Below are positions 12,949 to 20,376 of a DNA stretch of 21,389 nucleotides, one piece after another. Position 1 is the stretch's first letter. Every line of letters starts with the position of its first letter. Under the pieces are notes generated by a model. The model was not told where the DNA came from and searched no databases. It worked only from the letters and a program-made list of their open reading frames with translations. This DNA comes from a virus, in IMG/VR virus record IMGVR_UViG_3300025719_000011, positions 1-21,389 of that record. One strand, written 5' to 3'. The position numbers were made by a program, and so were the translations under genes.

Positions 12949-13242
12949 ATGGATGAAAATAGATTTTACATTAAACGCCCAGACCATTTAACTAAATGGT
13001 TAAAAGAACAAGCAAATGGCTGGGTGCAAGAACAAGTAGACGAGCATTTTGAATGTGAGAATTCAGACGATTTGCCTGAAGAGTATATGCAACAAGTTTT
13101 AGACGAGTGGAGTAATCAAGAAATAATATTCCACTTGAGAATTATAAATGAGAAGCCCAGTGACGATTACTTCTCAGCGGCACTATTAAACATCATACGC
13201 CGTTGGGAGATTAAAAACGATACTATGATAAGGGAGATTTAA
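12949..13242 (+). CDS. Phage protein of unknown function
   Basis: 97 residues from ATG 12949, seven bases after the mini membrane protein, preceded by GGGG (AGGGGCCTA) as a weak ribosome binding site. Acidic and helix-rich, with many Trp (KWLKEQANGWVQEQVDEHF, LDEWSNQEIIF, IIRRWEI). No Cys cluster, no membrane segment. No family recognised. It lies within the modification cassette and abuts the next gene. Confidence 0.55.
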   Translation: MDENRFYIKRPDHLTKWLKEQANGWVQEQVDEHFECENSDDLPEEYMQQVLDEWSNQEIIFHLRIINEKPSDDYFSAALLNIIRRWEIKNDTMIREI

Positions 13243-13410
13243 ATGAGTACAATTATCAATTTTTTGTCTGGTTTAGTCTTAATAACTTGTTTATCATTTG
13301 GTGGTTTGTTGATGTATGATACCTATCAAGGTAGAACATTAGCGGCCAGTTTAGCAGAAGCAATTTTAGGAGATGTTATGAAATTAAAGGAGTCAACGTG
13401 CAAGCAGTAA
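13243..13410 (+). CDS. Small membrane protein
   Basis: 55 residues from ATG 13243, immediately after the preceding TAA, with AGGGAG 7 bases upstream. One hydrophobic segment (about 5-25, INFLSGLVLITCLSFGGLLMY), then a helical polar tail (LAASLAEAILGDVMKLKE). The last 13 bases overlap the GTG start of the glycosyltransferase gene, and its own KLKES codons form that gene's ribosome binding site. Confidence 0.55.
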   Translation: MSTIINFLSGLVLITCLSFGGLLMYDTYQGRTLAASLAEAILGDVMKLKESTCKQ

Positions 13411-14339
13411 CAAAACACGACCCGCAGTATCCACTTTACACAATTAGTAAAGGTCGGGCTGATTCTATGATAACGTCAAAGTCGTTGTCAAGAATGAAGA
13501 TACACCACTATATCGCCATAGAGCCTCAAGACGAAGAACCGTATGAAAGGGCTCTTGTTAAATTTGGATTAAGTGACTATGCCACGTTACTAATTCTACC
13601 ATTCTCTAATCACGGAGATGGTCCAGGTCGAGCGAGAAATTGGTGTTGGGACCATTCAAAAGATATTTTGAAGACAGAATGGCATTGGGTTATGGATGAT
13701 AACATTGCTGATTTTTATCGACTTCAAAAGAACTTTAGATATCGTGTTGAAAATGGAGCACTGTTTAGGTCGTGTGAAGATTTCTGTAATAGGTACAGTA
13801 ACGTCAAGATGGCAGGTCTTCAGTATAGGTTCTTTATAGCACCTAATCAGAAGTATCCACCCTATGTAACTAACACTCGAATCTATTCTTGTAATTTAAT
13901 CAAGAATGATGGTGTCCATAGATGGCGTGGTCGATATAACGAAGATACCGATTTATCGCTGAGGATACTGAAAGATGGGCATTGCACAATTCAGTTCAAT
14001 CATTTTCTACAAGGAAAATGTGCTACTCAAACAGTTTCTGGTGGTAATACAGAAGAGTTTTATCACGCAGAGGCGACTGATAACGAAGCATTCAAAGACA
14101 CTGGATACAATGCTGAGGGAACTATCAAGAAGAGCCAAATGCTCGTGGATATGCACCCAGACGTTTGTAGAATAGTTTGGAAGTATGGAAGATGGCATCA
14201 TTATTGTGACTATGGTCCGTTCAAAAAGAACAAGTTGATATACAAGCCAGAGTACGCAAATGGTGATTTAATTGCAAAAGGTGATAACAACTACGGATTG
14301 AAATTGACATCCACCACCAAGCAAGGAGTACGTGTATGA
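13398..14339 (+). CDS. TET/JBP-associated-type glycosyltransferase (TAGT-like)
   Basis: 313 residues with a GTG start at 13398 behind AAGGAG (7 bases). The N-terminal half shows the pattern I know for the TAGT family: YPLYTISKGR, a strand with IAIEPQ (phage members read VVEPQ), LLILPFSN with a Gly-rich GPGRARNWCWDH, and HWVMDDNIADFYRL with D100-D101 as the DxD metal site. Downstream RYNEDTDLSLRIL supplies the acceptor-side acidic residues. This family was predicted to glycosylate oxidised or hydroxymethylated bases in phage DNA. No TET/JBP dioxygenase lies in this window, so the DNA target is an inference; surface glycan transfer cannot be excluded. It overlaps the next gene by 4 bases. Confidence 0.75.
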   Translation: MQAVTKHDPQYPLYTISKGRADSMITSKSLSRMKIHHYIAIEPQDEEPYERALVKFGLSDYATLLILPFSNHGDGPGRARNWCWDHSKDILKTEWHWVMDDNIADFYRLQKNFRYRVENGALFRSCEDFCNRYSNVKMAGLQYRFFIAPNQKYPPYVTNTRIYSCNLIKNDGVHRWRGRYNEDTDLSLRILKDGHCTIQFNHFLQGKCATQTVSGGNTEEFYHAEATDNEAFKDTGYNAEGTIKKSQMLVDMHPDVCRIVWKYGRWHHYCDYGPFKKNKLIYKPEYANGDLIAKGDNNYGLKLTSTTKQGVRV

Positions 14340-14746
14340 AGAAAATAGGATTTACTTGCTCTTCGTTTGATTTGCTTCACGCAGGGCATATTGCTATGTT
14401 GAGAGAATCCAAAGAAAATTGTGAGTGGTTGATAGTCGGACTGAATGTTAATCCAGTCAATAAATCTCCTCTCCAATCAGTGGTCGAAAGGTTCACTCAA
14501 CTGAGTGCCGTCAAATATGTAGACGAAATCGTGCCATATAATACTGAGGAAGAGTTGATAGATTTGATTCAGTTGTACCGAGTTGATATAAGATTTATCG
14601 GTGAGGACTATAGAGATAAGCCGTTCACTGGAGACACATTGGAAGGCATCGAGGTGTTTTATAACAGGAGAGACCATAGATTCAGTTCTTCTGGCCTGAA
14701 AAAAAGAGCAAAAGAATCTGATATAATTGGGAAATTACCTGCGTAG
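14336..14746 (+). CDS. Nucleotidyltransferase (glycerol-3-phosphate/pantetheine cytidylyltransferase-like)
   Basis: 136 residues in the HxGH superfamily. GFTCSSFDLLHAGHIAML carries H15-A-G-H18, and RFSSSGLKKR (115-124) is the family's second motif (RTEGISTTxLxxR-like). IGEDYRDKPFTG in between fits the base-binding turn of TagD/ECT-type enzymes. Such enzymes make CDP- or ADP-activated alditols and sugars. It starts inside the GT stop (ATGA overlap), so it may supply the activated donor for the glycosyltransferases. The exact nucleotide and substrate cannot be read from sequence. Confidence 0.78.
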   Translation: MKKIGFTCSSFDLLHAGHIAMLRESKENCEWLIVGLNVNPVNKSPLQSVVERFTQLSAVKYVDEIVPYNTEEELIDLIQLYRVDIRFIGEDYRDKPFTGDTLEGIEVFYNRRDHRFSSSGLKKRAKESDIIGKLPA

Positions 14747-14770
14747 TATTTGTAGTTGGGAATGGTCAAA

Positions 14771-14778
14771 TATAAATA
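14771..14778 (+). promoter_or_regulatory. T4-type late promoter octamer
   Basis: TATAAATA, immediately upstream of a sigma70-type promoter (starting at 14780) ahead of nrdA. Confidence 0.4.
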
Positions 14779-14779
14779 G

Positions 14780-14808
14780 TTGACAGCCTCGAGATTACAG
14801 TGTATAAT
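14780..14808 (+). promoter_or_regulatory. Early sigma70-type promoter for nrdAB
   Basis: TTGACA (14780-14785), 17-base spacer, GTG-TATAAT (14803-14808). The leader of about 90 bases up to ATG 14904 contains the palindrome ATATTAATTAATAT (14846-14859), a possible operator or weak RNA hairpin; nothing else is recognised in it. Confidence 0.8.
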
Positions 14809-14903
14809 ACTAACTGAGTCAAAATAGCAGTCCTGAAAAATGGGAATATTAATTAATATGGGTATCAATACACAGATATCCTTTATGGGTTTATGGAGTT
14901 GAA

Positions 14904-17237
14904 ATGGTCGGAATAAGTGAGAATCAAGTAAGGAAAAGAGATGGGACGTTAGAACTCCTAGATTATGATAAGATACACAAGATGTTGGAATGGTGTTCCA
15001 ACGGACTTAACGTATCGGTATCAGATACAGCGATATCGGCACAAATCAAGATTGTCAATAAGATTTCTAGCCACGACATTCAGCAAACCTTAATTAAATC
15101 CGCGGCGGAAAAGATTTCGCCAGAGACACCTGACTATGATATTTTTGCTGGAAGATTGCTTGTTACAAATATGCGTAAACAGGTATATAATAGTATCGCT
15201 CCTACTCCGTTTCTGGAGTATATCAAAGGACACGTAGAACGAAAGTTATACTCACCAGAGATTTTGGAAAAGTATACTGAAGAAGAGATTACACAATTAG
15301 GTACTCATTTGGATTATGAAAATGATATGCACAGAGGATATGCCTCAGTCGTTCAATTAGAATCCAAGTATCTCATTAAAGACGTAAAGGATGACAGGCT
15401 AGTTGAAATGCCTCAAGAAACCTTTATGATTATCCCTATGGTTATCTTTGCAGATGAAGGAAAGAATAGGGCACAATTAGTTATAGATTTTTATACAGCA
15501 TTAAAGAATGATGAGATGAGTTTGCCTACTCCAGTTATTTCTGGTGTTCGTACTCAACTCAAAATGTTTAGTTCGTGTTGTAAGATTAAGATGGGTGACA
15601 ATGCAGAATCAATTCTTGCGGCTGAGTATGCCACAAGTTTGATGACAAGTCAGAGGGCTGGTATTGGAATTGATATGGGTCCAGTTCGTGGTGTTTTGGC
15701 GCCAGTTAAAAATAATACTGTAAAGCACACTGGTGCATTACCAATTCTTAAAGCAATTGAAAGTGTATCTAAGCAGTTTACACAAAATTCATTGAGGACT
15801 GGTGCTACTGTAGTTAACTATCCTATTTTTAATTGGGAGATTATGGATGTCCTTGAGTACAAGAACAATCAAGGCTCTAACACTACACGAGCAAGGTTCA
15901 TTGATTATTCAATTGGAGTTACGAGTTTATTCATTGAGCGATTGATGAAGAAAGAAGATTTCACGTTGTTCTCTGCGGATGAAGTTCCAGAATTGTTCGA
16001 GCATTATGGAGACAGTAGAAACTTTGATGCCGCTTATCTAAGATATGAACACAAACGAGGAATACGAAAGAAAACTGTACCAGCAGTTGAAATCTTTAAT
16101 AAACTGATTAAGGAACGAGTAGGTACAGGTCGAATTTATATTCATTTTATTGATAACATTAACCGACAAGGTATGTTCAAAGAGCCTGTCACACAGACTA
16201 ATCTTTGTTCTGAGATATTCTTGCCAACTAAAGCAATGACATTTGAGGGACTTAAACGTACCAAAAAAGAAGCCATTGCCGACTATGATACAGAAAATGG
16301 AATGATTTCATTATGTATTCTTGGTTGTATTAACTTTGGTAAGTTGGCAAACATTACAAGGTTGGATGCGTTGACCGCATTAATGGTTCGATTCTTGGAT
16401 AATCTAATTGATATTCAAGAGTACCCATTGGATGCCGCTGAGTACCCAACTAGAGCATATCGATTCTTAGGAATTGGTATCAGTGATTTCGCCCATTTCT
16501 TAGCAAAGAATGAGGCACGACTGGGAACATTAAAGTCCCTTGAACTATCACACAAATGGGCAGAGAGATTTCAATATGGACTTATTAAAGCGAGTATGGA
16601 ACTGGCTAAAGAACGTGGTCCCTGCGAAGCATTTCAACTGAGTAAATATTCAGAAGTTAAACTACCAATCGACACTTATAATAGAAACGTGGATAAAATC
16701 TACGAGAATAAATTGTTGTGTGATTGGGAACGATTAAGGACACAGATTAAGAAACACGGAATGCGACATACTACGTTGTCTGCTATTCCACCTACGGCAT
16801 CAAGTTCGCTTGTGTCCAATTCGACACAGGGTATTGACCCAATTCAGTCTGTTACAGATACGTTTGAGTCTGCCGCATATACAGTTAAATCTCTTGTTCC
16901 TGATTGGGAAAAAGAGCCATTCTATATGAAAGCGTGGGAGTTTCCGAATAACGACAGTTCTGATTACATCAAATTGATGGCAATACTTCAGAAATTTATA
17001 GACCAAGGAATGAGCGTCAATCAATGGTATGATTTGACGAAAATTGAAGGGAAGGTACTTGATGCAAATCGAGTCAAGAGGGATATCCTAACAGCGTATA
17101 AGTACGGACTAAAAAGTCTATATTACATTCGCTCTAAAGATAAAGAGAATACGAGTGAACAATTACATAAACAAGAGGCTACGGATGATATTCCAATTGA
17201 GGAAGATGGATGCGAAAGCGGTGCGTGTGCTATATAA
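14904..17237 (+). CDS. nrdA: Ribonucleotide reductase class Ia, large subunit
   Basis: 777 residues (E. coli NrdA 761). It reduces NDPs to dNDPs for phage DNA. An ATP-cone starts the protein (VRKRDGTLELLDYDKIHKML). Active-site parts: C225 in FSSCCKI and its partner Cys (C471 in ISLCILGC), the catalytic loop N433-L-C435-S-E437, and RTQIKKHGMRHTTLSAIPPTASSS near the substrate-binding end. The C-terminal CESGAC (C770, C775) is the swinging disulfide reduced by thioredoxin/glutaredoxin, matching the phage glutaredoxin upstream. GGAG lies 5 bases before ATG 14904. nrdB follows after 12 bases. No intron or intein is visible. Confidence 0.96.
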   Translation: MVGISENQVRKRDGTLELLDYDKIHKMLEWCSNGLNVSVSDTAISAQIKIVNKISSHDIQQTLIKSAAEKISPETPDYDIFAGRLLVTNMRKQVYNSIAPTPFLEYIKGHVERKLYSPEILEKYTEEEITQLGTHLDYENDMHRGYASVVQLESKYLIKDVKDDRLVEMPQETFMIIPMVIFADEGKNRAQLVIDFYTALKNDEMSLPTPVISGVRTQLKMFSSCCKIKMGDNAESILAAEYATSLMTSQRAGIGIDMGPVRGVLAPVKNNTVKHTGALPILKAIESVSKQFTQNSLRTGATVVNYPIFNWEIMDVLEYKNNQGSNTTRARFIDYSIGVTSLFIERLMKKEDFTLFSADEVPELFEHYGDSRNFDAAYLRYEHKRGIRKKTVPAVEIFNKLIKERVGTGRIYIHFIDNINRQGMFKEPVTQTNLCSEIFLPTKAMTFEGLKRTKKEAIADYDTENGMISLCILGCINFGKLANITRLDALTALMVRFLDNLIDIQEYPLDAAEYPTRAYRFLGIGISDFAHFLAKNEARLGTLKSLELSHKWAERFQYGLIKASMELAKERGPCEAFQLSKYSEVKLPIDTYNRNVDKIYENKLLCDWERLRTQIKKHGMRHTTLSAIPPTASSSLVSNSTQGIDPIQSVTDTFESAAYTVKSLVPDWEKEPFYMKAWEFPNNDSSDYIKLMAILQKFIDQGMSVNQWYDLTKIEGKVLDANRVKRDILTAYKYGLKSLYYIRSKDKENTSEQLHKQEATDDIPIEEDGCESGACAI

Positions 17238-17249
17238 CGGAGAACTAAT

Positions 17250-18413
17250 ATGAGTAAAATATTCGACTTGGGAGAAACCATTAACAGTAAGAAGACTAGA
17301 CTGTTTTTTGGTAAAGGTTCCAATCGTAGAAACATCCAAACTTATCACGACCCAAAATACAAGTGGATTTTAGATTTCGCTGAAGAACTTAGGGCGATGG
17401 GTAATTGGAGTAAGAACGAGATTGACCTCTCGAAAGAAAAACGAGACTTTGATGGTCTTGATGATGCTGGAAGGCATATCTTTGAAGCGGGTCTTAAATT
17501 CGCAATCACATTGGATTCTTGTGCAGGACGAGCCCCTTTAGAGTTATTTAACAAGGGTGGAATATCTAACAATCCTGAGTGGGAACTCTATCTAACAAAT
17601 CACCAGAATAACGAATTACTGCACAGTGAATCCTATACAGAAATGGTTAGGGCAGTATATAATGATGTAGATGATTTCATCGACTCAATTATATCAGACA
17701 AGTATATCCAAAACAGAGCCACTAGTATTCTTAGTGCGTTTGATTGGTCTACGGAAGTGTGTGAGAAAAACGAAGCAAATTTGACAGCGAAGAACAATGG
17801 AATGCCAAAACCATACCCAGAAGTTAATGAGAAAATGCTGAAGACGGCAGTTTATAAATCTGCATTGACTATCAATATGTTTGAAGGAATTAGGTTCTTT
17901 GCTACGTTTGTGACGAACTGGAGTTTCTCTGAGCAACCTGTTAAATTGATGCAGGGTTGTAGTAATATCTTCAAGTTGATTGCACGAGATGAAATGATTC
18001 ACCTTGATGTATTCCAAAGGGTATTGATGATGATGAGGAATGAAAAGTCAGAAGGATTCCAAGAGATTGTTGAAGAACTCGAAGAAGAAACTTATCAGAT
18101 GTTTAAAACCTCGTATGACGAAGAGATTGAATGGATTGATTATCTATTCTCTAAAGGTACTCCATTAATTGGTATGAATGATACTATTCTGAAACAATAT
18201 ATGGATTACATTTTTGCCATACGTATGAAGAATATAGGCTTGGACCCACAGAAAATTGGAATAGAATCAAGCCCATATAACCCCGTTCCTTGGGTTGATA
18301 ATTATCTTGATTCGCAACATATTAAATCAGCACCTCAAGAGATTGAGAGTGTGAACTATGTTGCCGCAATCGATAACAGCAAGGACGTGGATTTTGCAAT
18401 GGATGACTTATAG
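17250..18413 (+). CDS. nrdB: Ribonucleotide reductase class Ia, small subunit
   Basis: 387 residues (E. coli NrdB 376). It houses the diiron-tyrosyl radical cofactor. Ligands appear in order: D89 (TLDSCAGR), E122 and H125 in NNELLHSESY with radical Y129 (E. coli E115, H118, Y122), E212 (NMFEGIRFF), and E248 and H251 (ARDEMIHLD). All four helices' signatures are present, so this is a tyrosyl-radical type and not a Tyr-less variant. The acidic C-terminus (DVDFAMDDL) is the tail that docks to NrdA. Overlaps nothing; 12 bases after nrdA, so one operon. Confidence 0.96.
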   Translation: MSKIFDLGETINSKKTRLFFGKGSNRRNIQTYHDPKYKWILDFAEELRAMGNWSKNEIDLSKEKRDFDGLDDAGRHIFEAGLKFAITLDSCAGRAPLELFNKGGISNNPEWELYLTNHQNNELLHSESYTEMVRAVYNDVDDFIDSIISDKYIQNRATSILSAFDWSTEVCEKNEANLTAKNNGMPKPYPEVNEKMLKTAVYKSALTINMFEGIRFFATFVTNWSFSEQPVKLMQGCSNIFKLIARDEMIHLDVFQRVLMMMRNEKSEGFQEIVEELEEETYQMFKTSYDEEIEWIDYLFSKGTPLIGMNDTILKQYMDYIFAIRMKNIGLDPQKIGIESSPYNPVPWVDNYLDSQHIKSAPQEIESVNYVAAIDNSKDVDFAMDDL

Positions 18414-18428
18414 AAAGGTAATTATGTG

Positions 18429-18620
18429 ATGTTTGGGATGAAAAAATTGCGTGAGAAGTTTAAAATCAAAACTTGGAAGGCAGAGTATGAGTATGAAAGG
18501 GTCAGAGCGGATTCTAACGAAGCAAAATTGAATTATTTGTTATCGGGAATCAATGATGTGGTTAAAAAAATAGATGATAATGGAGCAGTAAGATGGGAAA
18601 AGAACAGCAGTATGTTTTAA
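18429..18620 (+). CDS. Small basic helical protein
   Basis: 63 residues from ATG 18429 (or GTG 18426, slightly better spaced from AAAGG at 18414-18418). Lys-rich N-terminus (FGMKKLREKFKIKTWKAEYEYERVRADS), then helix-forming sequence with a heptad-like pattern (LNYLLSGINDVVKKI). Overlaps the GroES-like gene by 28 bases in another frame. No family recognised; not convincingly a membrane protein. Confidence 0.5.
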   Translation: MFGMKKLREKFKIKTWKAEYEYERVRADSNEAKLNYLLSGINDVVKKIDDNGAVRWEKNSSMF

Positions 18621-18937
18621 AGCCAATAGGCGACCAAATAGCACTCATCCGAGATGAGATTGTAGAGAAGACCGAGAGTGGTATTATACTACAAGAAGGT
18701 CGTAGAGTTGTTCCAGGTTCTGGAACAGTGTTCGCTATTGGTAGTTATGTAGAAGAGGTCAAAGAGGGAGATAGAGTTTATTTCTCTGCTATGGCTGTAG
18801 CGAAAGCGGGTAGGACAATCGAAGTCGAAGGTCAAGAATTCCTCATTATAAAAGAAGAAGACTTGTACTGTACGGTGACTCCTACTGTCAAACTACCTGA
18901 ATTATCCTTGGTACCAAGCGAGGAGTACGAACCTTAA
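18593..18937 (+). CDS. 31: GroES/gp31-like co-chaperonin
   Basis: 114 residues. The GroES fold is recognisable: LKPIGDQIALIRDEI (first strands), the mobile-loop region VEKTESGIILQEGRR (24-38) that contacts the GroEL apical domain, GSGTVFAIGSYVEEVKEGDRVYFS (central strands with the VKxGDxVxF motif) and EFLIIKEEDLYCTV at the end of the fold. A C-terminal extension of about 20 residues (PTVKLPELSLVPSEEYEP) goes beyond the usual 97-residue GroES. T4 gp31 replaces GroES to fold the capsid protein. Start at ATG 18593 overlaps the previous gene; its ribosome binding site (GGAG) lies within that gene. Confidence 0.82.
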   Translation: MGKEQQYVLKPIGDQIALIRDEIVEKTESGIILQEGRRVVPGSGTVFAIGSYVEEVKEGDRVYFSAMAVAKAGRTIEVEGQEFLIIKEEDLYCTVTPTVKLPELSLVPSEEYEP

Positions 18938-18950
18938 TAGGAGTTCAGTT

Positions 18951-19142
18951 ATGTGGTCTACATTAATAGGATTTTTTAAGAAAATGAATTATGTTAAAGG
19001 CGTAACGAAATATAGTAAAGATTCTAAATGGGACGGATATCAACATCTTGACAAAGAACGTATGGCGGTGAGAGCCGAGAATCGTAACGGTACTCAGGAG
19101 TGGTTAAGAAAAGATAGACTTGACAGGTCTATCAATAAGTAG
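18951..19142 (+). CDS. Small basic protein of unknown function
   Basis: 63 residues from ATG 18951 behind AGGAG (18940-18944). Starts with an aromatic/hydrophobic stretch (MWSTLIGFF) and then becomes very basic (RMAVRAENRNGTQEWLRKDRLDRS). No Cys and no clear domain. It follows GroES by 13 bases. A promoter begins inside its 3' end (19120). Confidence 0.55.
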   Translation: MWSTLIGFFKKMNYVKGVTKYSKDSKWDGYQHLDKERMAVRAENRNGTQEWLRKDRLDRSINK

Positions 19143-19148
19143 TATAAT
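19120..19148 (+). promoter_or_regulatory. Early sigma70-type promoter
   Basis: TTGACA (19120-19125), 17-base spacer, TATAAT (19143-19148), reaching past the end of the previous gene. It drives the gene at 19186. Confidence 0.72.
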
Positions 19149-19185
19149 AGTACCATACTTAATAATCTTGTAAATAGTGAGTGTT

Positions 19186-19416
19186 ATGGATAAGAAACCA
19201 GAGGACTTGAAGTATGGCATTACGATGGAAGATATTGAGGACGCATTCCTCAAAGGAACAGAAGCAGAAATATTAGAAAAAGCGACTGATTTGCTAGATG
19301 ATACACAAAATCACTTCAAAAGACAGTCCAAAACCTTAGATGTCTGCTTCAACCTAGAAATAGTGAAAATAATGCTAAAAAAGTGCAAAAAAGGGTTGAC
19401 AACGAGTACAGGATAG
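19186..19416 (+). CDS. Small helical protein of unknown function
   Basis: 76 residues from ATG 19186. An in-frame GTG at 19177 is possible, but GTGAGTG leaves no better ribosome site. Acidic N-terminal half (MEDIEDAFLKGTEAEILEK) and basic C-terminal half (LKKCKKGL), mostly helical. Two Cys (about 54 and 67). The stop overlaps the promoter at 19396-19424. No family recognised. Confidence 0.55.
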   Translation: MDKKPEDLKYGITMEDIEDAFLKGTEAEILEKATDLLDDTQNHFKRQSKTLDVCFNLEIVKIMLKKCKKGLTTSTG

Positions 19417-19424
19417 TGTATAAT
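19396..19424 (+). promoter_or_regulatory. Early sigma70-type promoter
   Basis: AAAAAAGGGTTGACA with -35 19396-19401, 17-base spacer, GTG-TATAAT (19419-19424). It drives the secreted glycine-zipper gene. Confidence 0.82.
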
Positions 19425-19454
19425 GTACTTATAAATGATGATAAGGAGTGTTAA

Positions 19455-20099
19455 ATGGTAAAAATAAAGACAATTAAGACAGTTCTAGCGACTTCACTTT
19501 TAGCGATATCGAGTTTTGCCCACGCTAATATTGTTCCAGTAGCAACTGAGAAAATAAAGAAAATCAAGCCACTGTATGCACTTGCATTAGTGATGTTCGC
19601 TGGCACAGTTCTTTATGCAAATAATGCCCACGCTGAAGCAGGTAATGGGATTATTTCTTACCACGACACTGCACAAGTGATGAATGTTGAAGCAGTATAC
19701 CGAACAATATATCAAGATGATGGCACAACACACTGTCATACACATTCGGGTAATTATGAAATCGAGGGTGATGGCAATCCTAATAACGAGATTATCGGTG
19801 CGATTATCGGTGGTGTTCTAGGCAATCAGATTGCGAAGAACAAGTCCCACAGAGGACCTGCTACGGTAATTGGTGCAATAGGTGGTGCTGTAATTGGCTC
19901 TAGCCAAGACAAAAATCGAGTAGGAACGTCTACTCATACTGTATGTGACAAAAACTATAACACAATCAAGCGAGAAGAAGTCTGGTTTTATAGAGTAACA
20001 TACAATCTTAATGGTCAAAGGTTCGTTATGGACCATAAACGTAGACCCCAATTTAACGAAAGAAAGGTGTTAATAAAAATTCAAGTATTAGGTCGATAA
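19455..20099 (+). CDS. Secreted glycine-zipper protein (17 kDa surface antigen-like)
   Basis: 214 residues from ATG 19455 behind AAGGAG. Signal peptide (VKIKTIKTVLATSLLAISSF, cleavage after AHA at about residue 24). A second hydrophobic stretch ending in AHA (40-60) follows, unusual for this family. Residues 112-148 are a glycine-zipper 2TM module (EIIGAIIGGVLGNQIA ... VIGAIGGAVIGSS). The C-terminal part (REEVWFYRVTYNLNGQRFV) matches the family's beta segment 'YxVxYxYxGxxy'. Related bacterial proteins sit in the outer membrane. Two Cys (94, 164) may pair. No lipobox Cys follows either signal. In a phage it may modify the host envelope or exclude other phages; this is inference. Confidence 0.75.
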   Translation: MVKIKTIKTVLATSLLAISSFAHANIVPVATEKIKKIKPLYALALVMFAGTVLYANNAHAEAGNGIISYHDTAQVMNVEAVYRTIYQDDGTTHCHTHSGNYEIEGDGNPNNEIIGAIIGGVLGNQIAKNKSHRGPATVIGAIGGAVIGSSQDKNRVGTSTHTVCDKNYNTIKREEVWFYRVTYNLNGQRFVMDHKRRPQFNERKVLIKIQVLGR

Positions 20100-20103
20100 C
20101 CAC

Positions 20104-20132
20104 TTGACAAGGACCTAATTTTCGTGTATACT
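20104..20132 (+). promoter_or_regulatory. Early sigma70-type promoter
   Basis: TTGACA (20104-20109), 17-base spacer, GTG-TATACT (20127-20132), five bases after the preceding gene. Confidence 0.72.
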
Positions 20133-20154
20133 TTAGACTTAATGGAGATATATC

Positions 20155-20376
20155 TTGAAACGAACAAGAGCAGAAGAAAAAGCAGTCCAAATGGAGTCTG
20201 TAAAATCAAAATTAGACGAGTTAAAAGATAGAAAAATGACACCAAAGAAAGCAAATTTAGTAAAGCATTTAAAGAATTTGAAGAAATGGAATGAAAGAAA
20301 GAGCCACGCAGTAAAGCGAGGTAAAACACAAAAAATTGTAGTTCCGATTGAAGTATTGGAAAGTGAGGTAGAGTGA
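20155..20376 (+). CDS. Small basic protein with TTG start
   Basis: 73 residues from TTG 20155, eight bases after GGAG. An ATG at 20191 is the alternative. Strongly basic helical protein (RAEEKAVQMESVKSKLDELKD; KKANLVKHLKNLKKWNERKSH), resembling short nucleic-acid-binding or ribosome-associated proteins. Its last bases overlap the HD hydrolase start (GTG 20373 next to TGA). Co-transcription with that gene from the promoter at 20104 is likely. No family recognised. Confidence 0.55.
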   Translation: MKRTRAEEKAVQMESVKSKLDELKDRKMTPKKANLVKHLKNLKKWNERKSHAVKRGKTQKIVVPIEVLESEVE

